From the NCBI GenBank assembly GCA_900319505.1, contig ONOV01000152.1, positions 1-10,602 on the forward strand: 10,602 nt of DNA, in the 5' to 3' direction. The notes under the pieces were generated by a model. The model searched no databases and had not been told where the DNA came from. It was given only the letters and a program-made list of their open reading frames with translations. Shown here piece by piece: positions 1 through 6,816 of the stretch (the stretch's first letter is position 1; every line of letters starts with the position of its first letter). The DNA is from an uncultured Erysipelotrichaceae bacterium (GTDB lineage: Bacteria > Bacillota_I > Bacilli_A > Erysipelotrichales > Erysipelotrichaceae). The position numbers and the translations under genes were made by a program.

Positions 1-241
1 CAAGATCATGCATGCTTTCATGCAGGGGCAGGGTAGAGGCAATGCGGTCAATCACTTCCTTCTGCATTTCTTCACTCAGTTCATAGACATCATGATAGTA
101 GGCATAGAAGGTAGACTTGTTTACATCCGCCTTTTCACACAGGGCCGTGACACTGATCTTCTCCAGCGGAATGCCGGCCCGCATTTCCAGAAATGCATTC
201 AGTAAAGCACGCTGTGATCTGCTTTTCGTTGCATCTGTCAT
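1..241 (-). CDS. TetR-family transcriptional regulator, N-terminal part (cut by window edge)
   Basis: Seen: an open frame on the minus strand starts with ATG at 241 (MTDATKSRSQ...) and runs off the left edge after 80 codons. Residues about 10-55 form a TetR-type helix-turn-helix, with the typical run I-P-L-E-K-I-S-V-T-A-L-C and then V-N-K-S-T-F-Y-A-Y-Y at the recognition helix. The ligand-binding half lies outside the window. An in-frame TAA at 245-247 sits just upstream, so the start cannot be earlier; the only later ATG would remove part of the DNA-binding domain. No clear Shine-Dalgarno site precedes the start, so translation may be weak. It is divergent from glgB across 106 bases, so local control of itself or of glgB is possible but inferred. 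Its N-terminus resembles the second TetR gene at 2366-2950. The ligand is unknown. Confidence 0.85.
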   Translation of the reverse strand, partial: MTDATKSRSQRALLNAFLEMRAGIPLEKISVTALCEKADVNKSTFYAYYHDVYELSEEMQKEVIDRIASTLPLHESMHDL

Positions 242-347
242 TTTTTACAATTCAACCACACATGTTTAAATTCCGACACTTGTCTGATTCTAGTGGTTTA
301 AATCCTTTCTCTTCTTATTATATTGAGGTAAGAGAGGCGTTTGAAAC
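242..347. promoter_or_regulatory. Divergent intergenic region between tetR and glgB with candidate promoter and operator
   Basis: This 106-base gap must hold the start signals of both divergent genes. A small dyad GACA-CT-TGTC lies at 275-284. The octamer GTTTAAAT occurs at 264-271 and again at 296-303, 32 bases apart, bracketing the dyad. An AT-rich block at 316-324 can be read as a -10 box for glgB (TATTAT, 316-321) or, on the other strand, as TATAAT (317-322) for the regulator. I could not find a convincing -35 box for either. The glgB ribosome site is AGAGAGG at 331-337, 10 bases before the ATG. The operator role is an inference from the position and symmetry only. Confidence 0.35.
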
Positions 348-2138
348 ATGGATTTATATTATTTTTATTCCGGCCATGAATTTGAGGCCTGGAAGTATCT
401 CGGCGCACATGTGGAGAAAAAGGGCGGTGTAACGTTCCGCACCTATGCCCCGCATGCTCTGAAAGTATCCTTTACCGGGGAATGCAATAACTGGAAAGAG
501 ACGGCGATGAAGCGGGTTTATGACGGCAAATTCTGGGAAGTCTGCCTGCCTGAGGCAAAGTCAGGACAGATGTACAAGTATCGTATCTATCACCAGGACG
601 GTTCTTTCATTGATCACTGCGATCCGTATGCCTATTGGGCTGAATTAAGGCCAGGCACGGCATCCCGCATCTATGACATGTCAAAGTTCAGATTTCATGA
701 TGATAAATGGATGCGCACTGCGGATGCCCGCAGGAACAGGCCCATGAACATCTATGAAATGCATATGGGCAGCTGGCGCAAGAAGGATGATGCATCTGAT
801 ACCGGCTGGTACACCTACAGTGAAACAGCTGATCTGCTCATCCCCTATCTCAAGGAAAACGGCTACAACTACGTGGAAGTCATGCCTATTACCGAATACC
901 CGAGCGACGCATCCTGGGGCTATCAGGCAACCGGCTTCTATGCCGCCACATCAAGATACGGCGACCCGGACTCCCTGCGTACCTTTATCGACAAGTGCCA
1001 TGCGGCTGAAATCGGCGTCATTCTGGACTTTGTGACCGTCCACTTTGCGGTCAATGACTATGCCCTCTGGAATTATGACGGCACAGCCATCTATGAATAT
1101 CCGTATTCGGATGGGGCCCGCAACGAATGGGGTTCCAACAACTTCATGCATGCCCGCCCGGAAGTCCGCTCCTTCCTGCAGTCTGCCTGTGATTTCTGGA
1201 TCAGCCAGTATCATTTCGACGGCCTGCGCCTGGATGCGGTCGGCAATCTGCTGTATTGGCAGGGGGATACTTCCCGGGGTGAAAACAAAGGCGCCATTGA
1301 ATTTCTGCGCCATATGAACAAATATCTCAAGATCAGACATCCCGGTGTCATCCTGATTGCGGAAGATTCCACCACATACCCGCATGACACCGATCCGGTG
1401 GATGCGGGCGGCCTTGGCTTTGACTACAAATGGGACATGGGATGGATGAATGATACCCTCAAGTACTTTGCGACCGATCCCAGGTACAGATCAGAGATCT
1501 ACCACAAGCTCACCTTCCGTCAGTCCTATGCCGGCAGTGATCACTTCATCCTGCCGCTGAGTCATGATGAAGTCGTCCATGGCAAGGCATCCATCGTCAA
1601 TAAGATGTGCGATCTGTATGAAGGCAAGTTTGATCAGGCCCGTGCCTTCTATCTTTACATGTATACACTGCCGGGCAAGAAGCTGACCTTCATGGGCAAT
1701 GAAATCGGGCAGCTCAGAGAATGGGATGAAAAAAGACAGCAGGACTGGAATATGCTGAAATATCCGATCCATGATGCCTTCCATCACTATATCATGAAGC
1801 TCAATCACATCTATCTGGAAAACAGCGCCCTCTGGGAATGGGATTATGATGACAGAGGCTTCCAGTGGATTGATGCGGACAAAGTGCAGGAATGCATTTA
1901 CAGCTACCGCCGCATGTCCAGCAATCAGACGATTGTCTTCATCATGAACACAGGTGCTCTGCCCAACCGCTACACCTGGTCCACTACTGCAAAGCTCAAA
2001 CTCCTGCTGGCATCTGATGAAAATACATGGCATGGCAAAACAGACTTCACTGATCCAGAGAATACCCCTTACCGGCATGATGGCTGTGCTACCATCACCA
2101 TTCCAGGCAAAAGTGCCAGAATTTACCTGGAATACTGA
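348..2138 (+). CDS. glgB: 1,4-alpha-glucan branching enzyme (GH13)
   Basis: Makes alpha-1,6 branches in glycogen-type alpha-glucans by cutting an alpha-1,4 chain and transferring it. The protein has 596 residues. Residues about 20-95 form the CBM48/E-set sandwich (GVTFRTYAPHA..V), then comes a GH13 barrel with WGYQATGFYAATSRYG (190-205) and a C-terminal beta domain. Catalytic motifs are complete: region I D227 and H232 (DFVTVHF), nucleophile D296 (DGLRLDAV), acid/base E339 (IAEDST), and transition-state D407 (LSHDEVVHGK). It is shorter than the usual 630-730 residues because the extra N-terminal domain of enterobacterial enzymes is missing, as in many Firmicutes enzymes. Region I has T-V where the family usually has a proline (DWVPxHF). 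The start is supported by AGAGAGG at 331-337. No other glycogen genes (glgA, glgC, glgP) are in the window, so its partners must lie elsewhere. Confidence 0.93.
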   Translation: MDLYYFYSGHEFEAWKYLGAHVEKKGGVTFRTYAPHALKVSFTGECNNWKETAMKRVYDGKFWEVCLPEAKSGQMYKYRIYHQDGSFIDHCDPYAYWAELRPGTASRIYDMSKFRFHDDKWMRTADARRNRPMNIYEMHMGSWRKKDDASDTGWYTYSETADLLIPYLKENGYNYVEVMPITEYPSDASWGYQATGFYAATSRYGDPDSLRTFIDKCHAAEIGVILDFVTVHFAVNDYALWNYDGTAIYEYPYSDGARNEWGSNNFMHARPEVRSFLQSACDFWISQYHFDGLRLDAVGNLLYWQGDTSRGENKGAIEFLRHMNKYLKIRHPGVILIAEDSTTYPHDTDPVDAGGLGFDYKWDMGWMNDTLKYFATDPRYRSEIYHKLTFRQSYAGSDHFILPLSHDEVVHGKASIVNKMCDLYEGKFDQARAFYLYMYTLPGKKLTFMGNEIGQLREWDEKRQQDWNMLKYPIHDAFHHYIMKLNHIYLENSALWEWDYDDRGFQWIDADKVQECIYSYRRMSSNQTIVFIMNTGALPNRYTWSTTAKLKLLLASDENTWHGKTDFTDPENTPYRHDGCATITIPGKSARIYLEY

Positions 2139-2338
2139 TGGACTTCATCAGATTGATACATTCCTGTCCTGACATATCTGATGCAGGAAAGCAGATTTCC
2201 TTCTGAAACAGAACAGGCCGTTCCTGCATATAATTCTTTTCCGACCCTTTTCCTGCACGGTTTACGATAAGGCTGAACCGCATGCCCGCATGTTCTGCTT
2301 CAGCTGCGGGAAAAGAAGTCTGCCCTCCCTGACATGCA

Positions 2339-2367
2339 AAAACCCGCTGTTTCTGCCAGCGGGTTTT
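2339..2367. terminator. Intrinsic terminator, probably bidirectional, between glgB and tetR
   Basis: An 11-bp perfect stem (2339-2349 with 2357-2367; core ACCCGCTG/CAGCGGGT) encloses a 7-base loop. The flanking A and T runs give a U-tract in both directions, so it can end the tetR transcript (minus) and glgB (plus), which converge here. The tetR stop codon TAA at 2366-2368 lies inside the stem. Confidence 0.85.
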
Positions 2368-2950
2368 ATTGTGCCTCCAGTTTTTCCAGGCGGTTCTGAT
2401 TTTCATAGCGGCGGATCGCTTCCAGAAAGCTTCCCTCAATCACAGTTTCCAGCTGTGCGGTCACTTCCTCCGGCTCTTCCTTCATACCGTTCTTGATCCA
2501 GTCCAGAACAACACCGGCAAAAGCATACTTATGATAATCCGCAATCCGGCTGATCTGATCCTCTCTGACCATATGCCCGGATGCCAGCTCCTTCAGCACA
2601 TTCACAAGCAGTTCCTTAATGTGCGAATACAGAAAACTCTCCAGCTGATCTCTGGTCAGGCTGCGGTATGTGGCATTGATGAAAGAACTGTCCCCCCGAA
2701 TCGCCTTCAGGATGGCAGCCATGCCTTCCTGCCATGTCTCATATGTTCTGTTATCCTTCAGCACATCCTTCATCTCAGATGAATAGATGAACTCTACCAG
2801 ATCTCTGATATCACGGAAATGATAGTAGAACGTCTGCCGCTGAATACCGCATTCCCGGCACAGCTCACTGACTGTGATCTTTTCGATCGGCATACGTTCC
2901 GTCATTTTCTTGAAATTTGAAACAAGTGCTTTCTCTGTCAAACGGCTCAT
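2366..2950 (-). CDS. TetR-family transcriptional regulator (DhaS-like)
   Basis: A complete one-component repressor-type regulator of 194 residues. The N-terminal helix-turn-helix spans about residues 5-50, with P-I-E-K-I-T-V-S-E-L-C and then I-Q-R-Q-T-F-Y-Y-H-F at the recognition helix. The rest is an all-helical ligand/dimer domain like the C-terminal domain in the DhaS/YbiH-type group. Two ATGs compete, at 2956 and 2950. The second is preferred because AAGGAG sits about 7 bases before it but only 1 base before the first. The gene follows nagA in the same direction but is separated by a strong terminator, so it is probably its own unit. Candidate operator dyads lie upstream (2998-3014 and 3065-3081). 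The target genes are unknown; glgB or self-control is possible. The name DhaS would be an over-call because no dihydroxyacetone kinase genes are near. Confidence 0.88.
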   Translation of the reverse strand: MSRLTEKALVSNFKKMTERMPIEKITVSELCRECGIQRQTFYYHFRDIRDLVEFIYSSEMKDVLKDNRTYETWQEGMAAILKAIRGDSSFINATYRSLTRDQLESFLYSHIKELLVNVLKELASGHMVREDQISRIADYHKYAFAGVVLDWIKNGMKEEPEEVTAQLETVIEGSFLEAIRRYENQNRLEKLEAQ

Positions 2951-2997
2951 ACGCATTCTCCTTCTCTTTCCTGCGCTACTATTTTACATAATCAATC

Positions 2998-3014
2998 TGT
3001 ATAATAAATACACA
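2998..3014. promoter_or_regulatory. Candidate TetR operator: 15-bp dyad TGTAT-N5-ATACA
   Basis: TGTATAATAAATACA (2998-3012) is a perfect 5+5 dyad with a 5-base centre, about 48 bases upstream of the tetR start. The 17-mer 2998-3014 recurs at 3065-3081 with 14 of 17 identical bases. TetR proteins commonly bind such dyads in their own promoter. The region is very AT-rich, so chance similarity is a real alternative. Confidence 0.35.
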
Positions 3015-3064
3015 ATAAATGACTTTTGTTCATTTTATCGGATTCATCAATATTTCTGACACAT

Positions 3065-3081
3065 TGTATATTATATAAACA
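3065..3081. promoter_or_regulatory. Second copy of the TGTATA-type element upstream of tetR
   Basis: TGTATATTATATAAACA matches the element at 2998-3014 in 14 of 17 positions in the same orientation, 67 bases away. Its own dyad is imperfect (TGTAT against ATAAA). It lies just beyond the U-tract of the nagA terminator, so it may simply be AT-rich spacer. Confidence 0.25.
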
Positions 3082-3111
3082 GAAAAGCACCTTTCCAGAA
3101 CAGAAAGGTGC
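3081..3111 (-). terminator. Intrinsic terminator of the secA-nagA gene run
   Basis: A perfect 9-bp stem GCACCTTTC/GAAAGGTGC (3087-3095 with 3103-3111) has a 7-base loop and is followed, in the minus direction, by TTTTCTGTTT. It begins 9 bases after the nagA stop codon and separates nagA from the downstream tetR. Confidence 0.92.
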
Positions 3112-3119
3112 ACAATTCT

Positions 3120-4262
3120 TCACTTCTGATAGCGGCAGACACCGGATACATACGTCGCAGCTGCCGTATAGTCATCATTGAGAACACAGAGATCCGCATC
3201 ATACCCATAGCAGATTCTTCCTTTGACATCATCCATGCCAAGCAGACCTGCCGGATTGCTCGTGCAGGAGCGGATCGCTTTATCAAACGGCACACCCGCC
3301 TTTTCCACCAGATTTCTGAGTCCCTCATTTGTATGCAGGGTGGAACCGGCAATACTGCCATCCGCATCATCCAGATACGCCAGTCCATCTGACGCAACAT
3401 GGCAGGGATGACCGCCGAACATGAACTTCGTTCCGGCCGGCAGCCCCTTGCACATCAGGCTGTCTGTAATCATCACCGCTTTATCCGCATCCTTGCAGGT
3501 AAAGAAGATATTCAGCACATCCGCATTGACATGGTGGCAGTCACAGATGATCTCACTGTACTGATCATGTAAGCGCAGGGCTGCTCCGGCAAGGCCGGGC
3601 TTGCGATGATGCAGGCCGGGCATGGCATTGAAAGTATGCGTGATGGATTTTGCCCCATCATGGAAAGCGCTGAGTGCTTCTTCAAAGGTGGCACTGGAAT
3701 GACCTAAGGAAACAGCTACACCATGCTTGGCACAATAGCGGATCAGGGCATGGTTTTCATCGCATTCCGGGGCCAGAGTGATAATCCTGATCAGACCGTC
3801 TGCCTGCTTCTGCAGGGCTTCAAAGGAAGCCGGCGTTCCTTTGACAATAGCTTCCGGCGGCTGGGCTCCTTTTCTTTCCACATTGAGATACGGTCCTTCC
3901 AGATGAATGCCGAGGATATGAGCTCCTTCATACCCTTCTTTGACAACATCCGCCACATTCCTGACAGCCTTCATCAGCACTTCCGTCTTTTCCGTTACGG
4001 TTGTGGCAAGAAAGGACGTCACACCATCTGAGACAATCTTCTCTGCCCACATGCGCAGGCCGGCCGGATCCGCATAGTTTGTATCAAACCCATACGCCCC
4101 ATGGCAGTGCACATCAATAAATCCCGGGACAATCCTTCTGTCCCCATAATCTGCGTCCGCTTCTGTTTCCTGTGAAATACCGGTAATCTTACCGTTTTCA
4201 AGTGTCAGACAGGCCGGTACAAACCTGCCTTCCATATATACTCTGCTGCTTCTGATTTTCAT
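3120..4262 (-). CDS. nagA: N-acetylglucosamine-6-phosphate deacetylase
   Basis: Cytosolic amidohydrolase that removes acetate from GlcNAc-6-phosphate to give glucosamine-6-phosphate, for amino-sugar use and cell-wall recycling. The protein has 380 residues, normal for the family. Metal and catalytic residues are in place: H52-C-H54-G in GFIDVHCHG, E122 in GIHLEGPY, H188 in SLGHSS, H209 in SITHTFNAM, and the general acid/base D267 in MITDS. The C-terminal block has AGSTLHTNEGLRNLV. The start at 4262 is chosen over an upstream in-frame ATG because a perfect GGAGG lies at 4270-4274, 7 bases before it. That site is formed by the last codons of tag (W-R-stop), and only 4 bases separate the genes, so translation is probably coupled. 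There is no nagB or sugar transporter next to it. It is the last gene before the terminator. Confidence 0.95.
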   Translation of the reverse strand: MKIRSSRVYMEGRFVPACLTLENGKITGISQETEADADYGDRRIVPGFIDVHCHGAYGFDTNYADPAGLRMWAEKIVSDGVTSFLATTVTEKTEVLMKAVRNVADVVKEGYEGAHILGIHLEGPYLNVERKGAQPPEAIVKGTPASFEALQKQADGLIRIITLAPECDENHALIRYCAKHGVAVSLGHSSATFEEALSAFHDGAKSITHTFNAMPGLHHRKPGLAGAALRLHDQYSEIICDCHHVNADVLNIFFTCKDADKAVMITDSLMCKGLPAGTKFMFGGHPCHVASDGLAYLDDADGSIAGSTLHTNEGLRNLVEKAGVPFDKAIRSCTSNPAGLLGMDDVKGRICYGYDADLCVLNDDYTAAATYVSGVCRYQK

Positions 4263-4266
4263 TTCT

Positions 4267-4818
4267 TTACCTCCAGGCACAATTTACAAGATGATCATTG
4301 ATCACGCCGATTCCCTGCAGATAGGAATACACAATCACCGGCCCGCAGAATCTGAACCCGCGTTTTTTCAGATCTCTGCTGACTTCTTCTGACAATGCAT
4401 CACGTGAGGGCATATCCTGTTCATTTTCGAGATGATGATCAATCACCTTTCCCTCTGTAAAATGCCAGATATAGGCATCGAAACTGCCCCACTCTGTTTT
4501 CACTTTCTCAAAGGCGGCAGCATTTGTCACCATGGCATGAATCTTGGCACGGGAGCGGATCATGCGTACATCCTGAACCAGCCTCGCTTCCTCTGTTTCA
4601 TCATAATACATGATTTTTTCCGGATCGAGCCCGTCACATGCTTCGCGGATGCCTTTCTCACGTCTGAGAATCAGCTCCCAGCTGAGCCCTGCCTGCATGC
4701 CTTCCAGCACAAGCATGGCATACAGCTCTTTCTCATCATGGCACGGCCTGCCCCATCTTGTATCATGGTATGCGCGCAGCAGATCTGTACTGTCCGCCCA
4801 GTCACATCTTGTCTTCAT
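4267..4818 (-). CDS. tag: DNA-3-methyladenine glycosylase I
   Basis: Base-excision repair enzyme that removes 3-methyladenine from alkylated DNA. The protein has 183 residues (E. coli Tag 187). Family residues are visible: the zinc set C5, H18, H176 and C180 (MKTRCDW..., AYHD, DHLVNC), the active-site glutamate E39 (LVLEGMQAGLSW), and aromatic residues Y17 and W47 near the base pocket. The start at 4818 is chosen because it reproduces the family N-terminus (M-x-R-C-x-W); the longer frame from 4857 would add 13 residues not seen in the family and overlap the upstream gene further. The start lies 4 bases after the stop of the pseudouridine synthase gene, with only a weak SD, so coupled re-initiation is likely. 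It sits mid-run between an RNA-modification gene and nagA. Confidence 0.94.
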   Translation of the reverse strand: MKTRCDWADSTDLLRAYHDTRWGRPCHDEKELYAMLVLEGMQAGLSWELILRREKGIREACDGLDPEKIMYYDETEEARLVQDVRMIRSRAKIHAMVTNAAAFEKVKTEWGSFDAYIWHFTEGKVIDHHLENEQDMPSRDALSEEVSRDLKKRGFRFCGPVIVYSYLQGIGVINDHLVNCAWR

Positions 4819-4822
4819 ACCG

Positions 4823-5698
4823 CTATCGTACCACAAGCAGTGCCTGCATATCCGCACGCAGCCCGGCAGAGACAGAAATTGTCTTTCCTGTAAAAGGCTG
4901 TTTCAATGTCAGCTGTTCACAATGAAGGGCCGGCCGGTTCAGCCTGGCCGTATCCCCGCCATAAAGCCCGTCGCCCACTAAGGGATGACCAAGATACGCC
5001 ATGCCGGCCCGGATCTGGTGGGTTCTGCCGGTCACAATATGAATTTTCACTACGGAAAGTCCATTCACTTCCTGAACAACTTCATAATCGGTAATACACA
5101 GCTGCCCCTTTTCATCAATGACCCTGTCTTTGCGTCCCGGCACTTTGGCAAGGCGATAGGTGACCCTGTCCTTCTTCTTTGTGAAAATACCCTGGGCAAT
5201 GGCAATATATTGCTTTTCAAGCACACCGTCTTTCCTTTCCCGGGACAGACGGGCGGCCGCCGGCTGGTTCTTGGCATATAACATGACGCCGGACACATCC
5301 TTATCCAGTCTTCCGATTGCCCGGATCGGAAAAGCATGATGGTAATACGATGTCAGTAAGGTTCCCATATCATCATCCAGGTGTTCATGGGAAGGATGGC
5401 ACGGCATGCCGGAAGGCTTATTGACAATCACAAGGTCCTCATCCTCATACAGGATATCCGGCTTTCCCATGACCCGCTCAGCCTTGGCCGTGTCATATTC
5501 CGGAAAGACAAGATGAATCACATCCCCGGCATGTACCGCTTCCGTCACCCGGACGCTCTGTCCATTGATCAAAAGGCCATGGGAAAACTTCAGCCGGGAA
5601 ATCTCTCTTCTTGAAAGATACAGGCAATGCGATAAAACGGTCTTCACAGGAAGACCGTTTTCATCATCTTTCACAATATAATCAAGCTGCTTTGCCAT
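4823..5698 (-). CDS. RluA-family pseudouridine synthase with S4 domain
   Basis: Converts specific uridines in rRNA or tRNA to pseudouridine; the target site cannot be read from the sequence. The protein has 291 residues. An N-terminal S4 RNA-binding fold is at about residues 28-65 (SRREISRLKFSHGLLINGQ). The catalytic domain follows: IVNKPSGMPCHPS (91-103), the motif GRLDKDVSG with catalytic D132, and GRTHQIRAGMAYLGHPLVGD (224-243). The usual histidine of HRLD is glycine here, a form I recall from Firmicutes paralogues. The start at 5698 (MAKQLDYIV) is preferred over the longer frame from 5755, whose extra 19 residues are non-homologous and read through prfB. It overlaps the prfB end by 17 bases. 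Paralogues such as RluB/RluD-like YlyB or YjbO cannot be told apart here. Confidence 0.9.
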   Translation of the reverse strand: MAKQLDYIVKDDENGLPVKTVLSHCLYLSRREISRLKFSHGLLINGQSVRVTEAVHAGDVIHLVFPEYDTAKAERVMGKPDILYEDEDLVIVNKPSGMPCHPSHEHLDDDMGTLLTSYYHHAFPIRAIGRLDKDVSGVMLYAKNQPAAARLSRERKDGVLEKQYIAIAQGIFTKKKDRVTYRLAKVPGRKDRVIDEKGQLCITDYEVVQEVNGLSVVKIHIVTGRTHQIRAGMAYLGHPLVGDGLYGGDTARLNRPALHCEQLTLKQPFTGKTISVSAGLRADMQALLVVR

Positions 5699-6804
5699 TA
5701 TCGCTCTTGATCTGGGAACGCAGATAGCTGTCAATAAAGCCATCCAGTTCACCATCCATGACGGACTGGATATTGCCTACTTCATACCCGGTTCTTAAAT
5801 CCTTGACCATGGTATACGGCGCAAAGACATAGGAACGGATCTGAGAACCCCATTCATTGGCTTTGACTTCACCTCTGACTTCAGCAGCTCTTTCTTCCTG
5901 TTCCTTGATCTTCAGCTGTAATAACTTCGACTTCAGCATCGCCAGGCATGTTTCACGGTTCTGCAGCTGGGAACGCTGGGTCTGGCAGAACACTGTAATA
6001 CCGGTCGGCTTATGGGTCATACGGACCGCTGAGTCTGTCTTATTGATATGCTGGCCGCCGGCACCGGAAGAACGCATCGTAATGACTTCGAGGTCATTTG
6101 GATCAATCTCAATTTCCAGATCATCTTCAAACTCCGGCATGACATCCACAGACGCAAAAGACGTATGTCTTCTGGCATTGGCATCAAACGGAGAGATACG
6201 GACGAGTCTGTGTACGCCGGCTTCACCCTTGAGAAGACCATAGGCCATATTGCCGGCAATCTTCAATGTTACGGTCTTGAGGCCGGCTTCTTCACCTTCT
6301 TCATAGTCAAGAAGCTCCATCTTCCAGCCCTTCTTCTCACAGTATCTGGTATACATCCGGTACAGCATGGAAGCCCAGTCCATGGCCTCTGTACCGCCGG
6401 CACCCGGATGAATGCTCAGAATGACATTATGGTCATCATACGGACCGGAAAGCAGGACCTGAATCTCAAACTTGTCCATCTTACCCATGACATCCTGGTA
6501 TTCTTCCTGAATCAGTTCATTCATGTCATCATCGAAGGAAGCGGAAAGCTCATTAATGCCTTCAGCCAGCTCCTCCAGTTCATCATGAATTTCCTGCCAG
6601 GTATCTGTCAGGGCTTTCATGTTGTTGGTTTCCTTGATCAGTTTCTGCGCCTTCTTCTGGTCATTCCAGAAGTCAGGTGCTTCCATCTTTTTATTGTTTT
6701 CGGCAATCTGTTCACGTTTAGACGCGAGGTCAAAGAGAGTCGCCAAGCTGCTCCATTTTAGCCTGGCTGCGGGCAGTGCCCTGTTTCATTTCGTAAAGTT
6801 CCAT
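5682..6804 (-). CDS. prfB: Peptide chain release factor 2 (programmed +1 frameshift)
   Basis: RF2 recognises UGA and UAA in the ribosomal A site and triggers release of the finished peptide. The gene is in two frames: ATG at 6804 opens 24 codons (MELYEMKQGT...GDSL) ending at an in-frame TGA (6732-6730). A +1 slip at CTT-TGA-C continues at GAC (6731) to the stop at 5682, giving 373 residues, close to the E. coli 365. Decoding motif SPF is at 204-206 and the catalytic GGQ at 249-251, almost the E. coli positions. AAGGAG at 6810-6815, 5 bases before the ATG, supports this start; a TTG start at 6746 in the second frame is an artefact of ignoring the slip. It lies 12 bases after secA, so co-transcription is expected. 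Autoregulation: low RF2 favours slippage at its own UGA. Confidence 0.96.
6729..6735 (-). other. Programmed +1 ribosomal frameshift site of prfB
   Basis: Minus-strand CTT TGA C is identical to the conserved RF2 slippery site: peptidyl-tRNA-Leu slips from CTT to TTT and the next codon is GAC. The E. coli site is helped by an internal AGGGGG three bases upstream. Here the preceding codons are CAG CTT GGC GAC TCT, with only a poor SD match, so stimulation may be weaker or work differently. Confidence 0.95.
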
Positions 6805-6816
6805 CTGGTCTCCTTC

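Noticed and set aside
951..1385. Long minus-strand frame inside glgB
   Set aside because: It is antisense to a well-conserved catalytic region of glgB, has no family features, and follows from the codon bias of the real gene.
2146..2183. Inverted repeat CATCAGAT/ATCTGATG just after glgB
   Set aside because: The arms are 22 bases apart, AT-rich, and no T-run follows, so it is unlikely to be a terminator; the stem at 2339-2367 is much stronger.
5682..6746. prfB as a simple gene starting at TTG 6746
   Set aside because: An SD-backed ATG at 6804 leads in the other frame to CTT TGA C, the known RF2 slip site, which accounts for the missing N-terminus.
6048..6761. 237-codon plus-strand frame opposite prfB
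   Set aside because: It is hydrophobic antisense shadow of prfB with no SD-backed start and no recognisable domain.
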